From positions 145,250,569 through 145,314,568 of the forward strand of contig NC_084460.1 of the NCBI RefSeq assembly GCF_027409185.1: a DNA stretch of 64,000 nucleotides. Reading direction: 5' to 3'. This stretch comes from Cynocephalus volans (taxonomy: Eukaryota > Chordata > Mammalia > Dermoptera > Cynocephalidae). The first letter of the stretch is position 1. Each line of letters opens with the position of its first letter. Below the pieces are notes generated by a model. That model had not been told where the DNA came from. It ran no database searches and was given only the letters and a program-made list of their open reading frames with translations. This document shows positions 60,947 through 64,000 of the stretch, piece after piece. Both the position numbers and the translations under genes were made by a program.

Positions 60947-61619
60947 CACATTTGCTTTACCCATTCATTTGTTGATGGACCCTTAGATTGCTTCCATAAC
61001 TTTGCCATTGTAAATGACGCTGCAATGAACATGAGAGTGCAGATATCTCTTTGATGTATTCATTTCAAATCCTTTGGATGTAGTATAGAGTAACTCATTT
61101 ATACCTTTTTGAAAAACATCCACACTATTTTCCATAGTGACTGTACTAATTTACAATCCTACCAACAGTGTACAACAGTTCCCTCTCTCCCACATCCTCA
61201 TCAACACTTATTATCTTCAGTGTTTTGATTATAGCCACTCTAACAGGTGTGAGATGATATCTCATTGTATTCTTAATTTGTATTCCCTAATGATTAGTGA
61301 TGTTGAGCATTTTTTCATATGTTTGCCATTTGAATATCTTCTTTTGAGAAATATCTATTCAGGTCTTTTGCCCATTTTAACCACGTTATTTGTTTTCTTG
61401 CTATTGAGTTGTTTGAATTCTTTACATATTGGATATTAACATCTTGTCAGATATATGGCTTGCAAATATTTTCTCCCAATCCATAGGTTGTCTCTTCACT
61501 CTGTTAGGTGTTTCCTTTGCTGTGCAGAAGCTTTTTCATTTGACACAATTCCATTTGTCTATTTTTGCTTCTGTTGTCTATGCTTCTGCATTTCAATTTG
61601 AAAAAATCATTGTACAGAG
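56415..61619. other. Copy B flank of OR1' and following intergenic DNA
   Basis: Collinear with 11211-16429 at about 99% and carries the same L1 fragments (57916-58300 and 60752-61625). No gene beyond those listed. Confidence 0.7.
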
Positions 61620-62331
61620 GTGAAGAATTTTTACTTTTAAATATATAGCCATAGGGAGTCCTAAAATGTACAGTACAACAAAATATATTAACAGAAAATT
61701 AAGGAACTTAAGAGACTTTCACGCTGAATAACTGGCTGAAAATTTTATAATGTCAAATAGCAAAATTATTACTCCTAGTTTTAGTTCCTTTAATGAATCG
61801 TACAGCCAAGCATGAATAAGCTTTGTGAATTTCTCTTATAAGTTATGTCATAAGTAACACAAGTAGACTATTTAAGCTAACGTTAGTGACGTGAGCCTGC
61901 CGTCTGAGGATCCCATGAAACTAAACAACTTATTACACTCAGTCACAAAACGTAAGCCAGAATTTTTTATTCTGAGAAGTTAAAAATAAGTTAGTTGAGC
62001 AGCATAGCTTATGTCTCAGTTTTAAAAACTTCACATTATAAAGTGAGATTTGAATATGTTGAATTTTTCCTATTATTATTTAAATTTTTCATTTTTTTAC
62101 TAATCAAGTTTTATTATTTAAAAATCTCCTATATGTGTTACCTACACAGTCAAACTTCTAACTGAAATATGCCAGTTCAGTAGGGCATTAACTTCTGTCC
62201 ATACAGATTTTGGTAGCTCTTTTCGAAAAGGAGAAAAACCTGTCTAGAATTTTAACTTCTTAAATTAATATTTCATTTTCTAACAGGCAAATTGCAACAC
62301 TATAATAATAAAAATTACTAAAATCCCTATG

Positions 62332-64000
62332 TGCTTTTCTCCCAGCACCATTTATTGAAAAGGCAGTCTTTTCCTCAATGTATGTTCTTACTGCCTTTGT
62401 CAAAGATCAGTTGGCTGTAAGTATGTGGGTTGATTCCCAGGTTTTCTATTCTGTTCCATTGATATGAGTGTCGGTTTTTATGCTAGTACCATGATGTTTT
62501 GGTTACAATAGCTTTGTAATATAATTTGAAATCAGGTAGTGTTATGCTTCCAGCTTTATTTTTCTTGCTCAGGATAATTTTTGCTATTTGGAGTCTTTTG
62601 TTGCTCCATATGAATGTTAGGATTGCTTTTTCTATTTCTGTGAAGAATGTCATTGGTATTTTGATGGAGATTGTGTTGAATCTGTAGATTGCTCTGGGTA
62701 GAATGGACATACTCATGATGTTAATTTCTTCCCATTCAAGAGCATGGTATGTCTTTCCACCTTTTTGTGTGCTCTTTAATTTCTTTCAGTAGTGTTTCAA
62801 AGTTCTCATTGTAGAGATGCTTCACCTCCTTGGTTAAATCGATACCTAGGCATTTTATTTTCTTGGCAACTATTGTAAATGGGATTGCTTTCTTGATGCC
62901 ATTTTCAGCTAGTTATTGGAGTATTAAAATGCTATTGATGTTGGAGAGTTCAGATTGTATCCTGCAACATTACTGAAATTGTTAATCAGCTGTAAGAGTT
63001 TTTTGGTAGAATCTATACGTTTTTCTATATATAAGATCATGTAATCTGCACACAAGGATAGTTTGACTTTGTCCTCTCCAATCTGTATGCCCTTTATTTC
63101 TTTCTCCTACCTAATTGCTCTGGCTAGTACTTGCAAAACTATGTTAAATAGGAATGGTGAGAGGGGGCATCCTTATCTTGTTCCTGTCCTTCAGGATGAT
63201 ATTGGAGATTGGTTTGTAGTAAATGGCTCTTATTGTATTGAAATAATTTCCTTTTATACCTAATTTGCTGAGTCTTTATCATGAAAGAATGTTGAATTTT
63301 TTTAAATGCCTTTTCTGCATCATTTGAGGTAATCGTATGGCTTTTGTCCTTGGTTTTGTTGATGTGGTGTATCACATTTATTGACTTGCATATGATGAAC
63401 CATCCTTGCATACCTGGGATGAATCCCACTTGATCATGGGTATAATTTTTTTGATGTGTTGCTGTAATCTATTTGCTAGTAATTTCTTCAGGATTTTTGC
63501 ATCTACGTTAATCAAAGATATTGTCTTATAACTTTCTTTTTTGTTGTTGTTGTATCATTGTCTAGTTTTGGTATCAGAGTGATGCTTGCCTTATAGAATG
63601 AGTTTGGGAAAATAGCTTTAGTTTCAATTTTTTGAAAACGTTTGAAGAGAAGTTGTATTAATTATTCTTTAAAGGTTTAATAGACTTCAGCTGTATATCC
63701 ATCTGGTCCTGGGCTTTTCTTTGTTGGAAGATTGCTGGTTACTGCTTCAATCTCATTGCTTGTATTAGTCTTTTTGCATTCTTTATTTCTTCTTGGCTCA
63801 ATCTTGGTAGTTTGTATGTGTCCAGAAATTTATCCATGTCCTCCAGGTTTTCATATTTGTTGTTGTACACTAGTTTATAATAACCTCTAATGATTCTGCA
63901 TATTTCTGTTGTATCAATTGTAATGTCTCCCGTTCCACTTCTGATTTTTGTTATTTGGGTCTTCTCTCTTCCTTTTTTTTTTTTTTTGTTGTTGTTGTTA
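62332..64000 (-). repeat. Inverted L1 part, copy B (cut by window end)
   Basis: Same element as 17142-18810, about 99% identical. The window ends inside it. Confidence 0.9.

Larger units (their letters stand above)
42859..64000. repeat. Tandem segmental duplication, copy B (open at right edge)
   Basis: Repeats the sequence of 1-18810 with a period of 42,858 bp and carries OR1'. It runs into the start of the next C-type segment (61620-62331) and the same inverted L1 (from 62332), so the repeat unit includes OR2 and probably OR3. Sequence continues across the join at 42859 without a repeat boundary, because the ancient L1 seen at 1-1000 begins before it, near 42700. Confidence 0.95.

Noticed and set aside
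1-64000. Assembly artefact (two haplotypes placed in tandem)
   Set aside because: Divergence of 1-2% with private SINEs, a 2.4 kb deletion and a C-type tract, plus the join at 42859 lying inside continuous L1 sequence, favour a real duplication; read data could still overturn this.

Overview
This is mammalian genomic DNA from an olfactory-receptor (OR) cluster. The only protein-coding genes I can support are four class II OR coding exons, all on the minus strand and closely related. From memory they most resemble the OR5AC subfamily, which in human sits in the 3q11.2 OR cluster. The rest is L1, MaLR and ERV LTRs, an old mariner family and tRNA-Ile-derived SINEs. There is no Alu or other 7SL-type SINE. 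The tRNA-Ile-derived SINEs resemble the CYN family described from colugos (Dermoptera), so I favour a colugo such as Galeopterus, with moderate confidence.

Layout. The window covers about one and a half units of a tandem segmental duplication with a period of 42,858 bp. Positions 1-18810 (copy A) match 42859-64000 (copy B) at roughly 98-99%. One unit carries OR1 (10239-11159), OR2 (31002-31895) and OR3 (41556-42479); the second unit carries OR1' (55443-56363), and the window ends before its OR2' would appear. Inside the unit is an older duplication: 16430-17141 plus 23256-35880 (copy C, carrying OR2) is a roughly 80-88% paralog of 2085-15180 (copy A, carrying OR1). Copy C is interrupted by a 6.1 kb insertion (17142-23255) made of an inverted L1, an LTR, ERV-L fossil sequence and an MLT1 LTR.

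Genes. OR1, OR1' and OR3 look intact and have the usual OR layout: one coding exon with a 3' splice site just upstream. OR2 has lost 4 bp beside the ancestral start, so its first usable ATG lies about 12 codons further in; it also lacks the N-glycosylation site and has an altered KAFSTC motif. OR2 is a mosaic: its 5' part is nearly identical to OR3 and its 3' part nearly identical to OR1, which points to gene conversion.

History. Repeat insertions date the events relative to each other. The A/C duplication came first. A MaLR LTR, a 423-bp solo LTR and L1 fragments then entered the A/B lineage, and mariner elements entered C. After that the whole 42.9 kb unit was duplicated. Since then, each of A and B has gained its own SINE, A has lost 2.39 kb, and B carries an approximately 0.8 kb tract nearly identical to C. 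I found no CRISPR array, operon, RNA gene or non-OR protein gene. The interest here is genome dynamics in an OR cluster; I see no sign of an undescribed molecular system.
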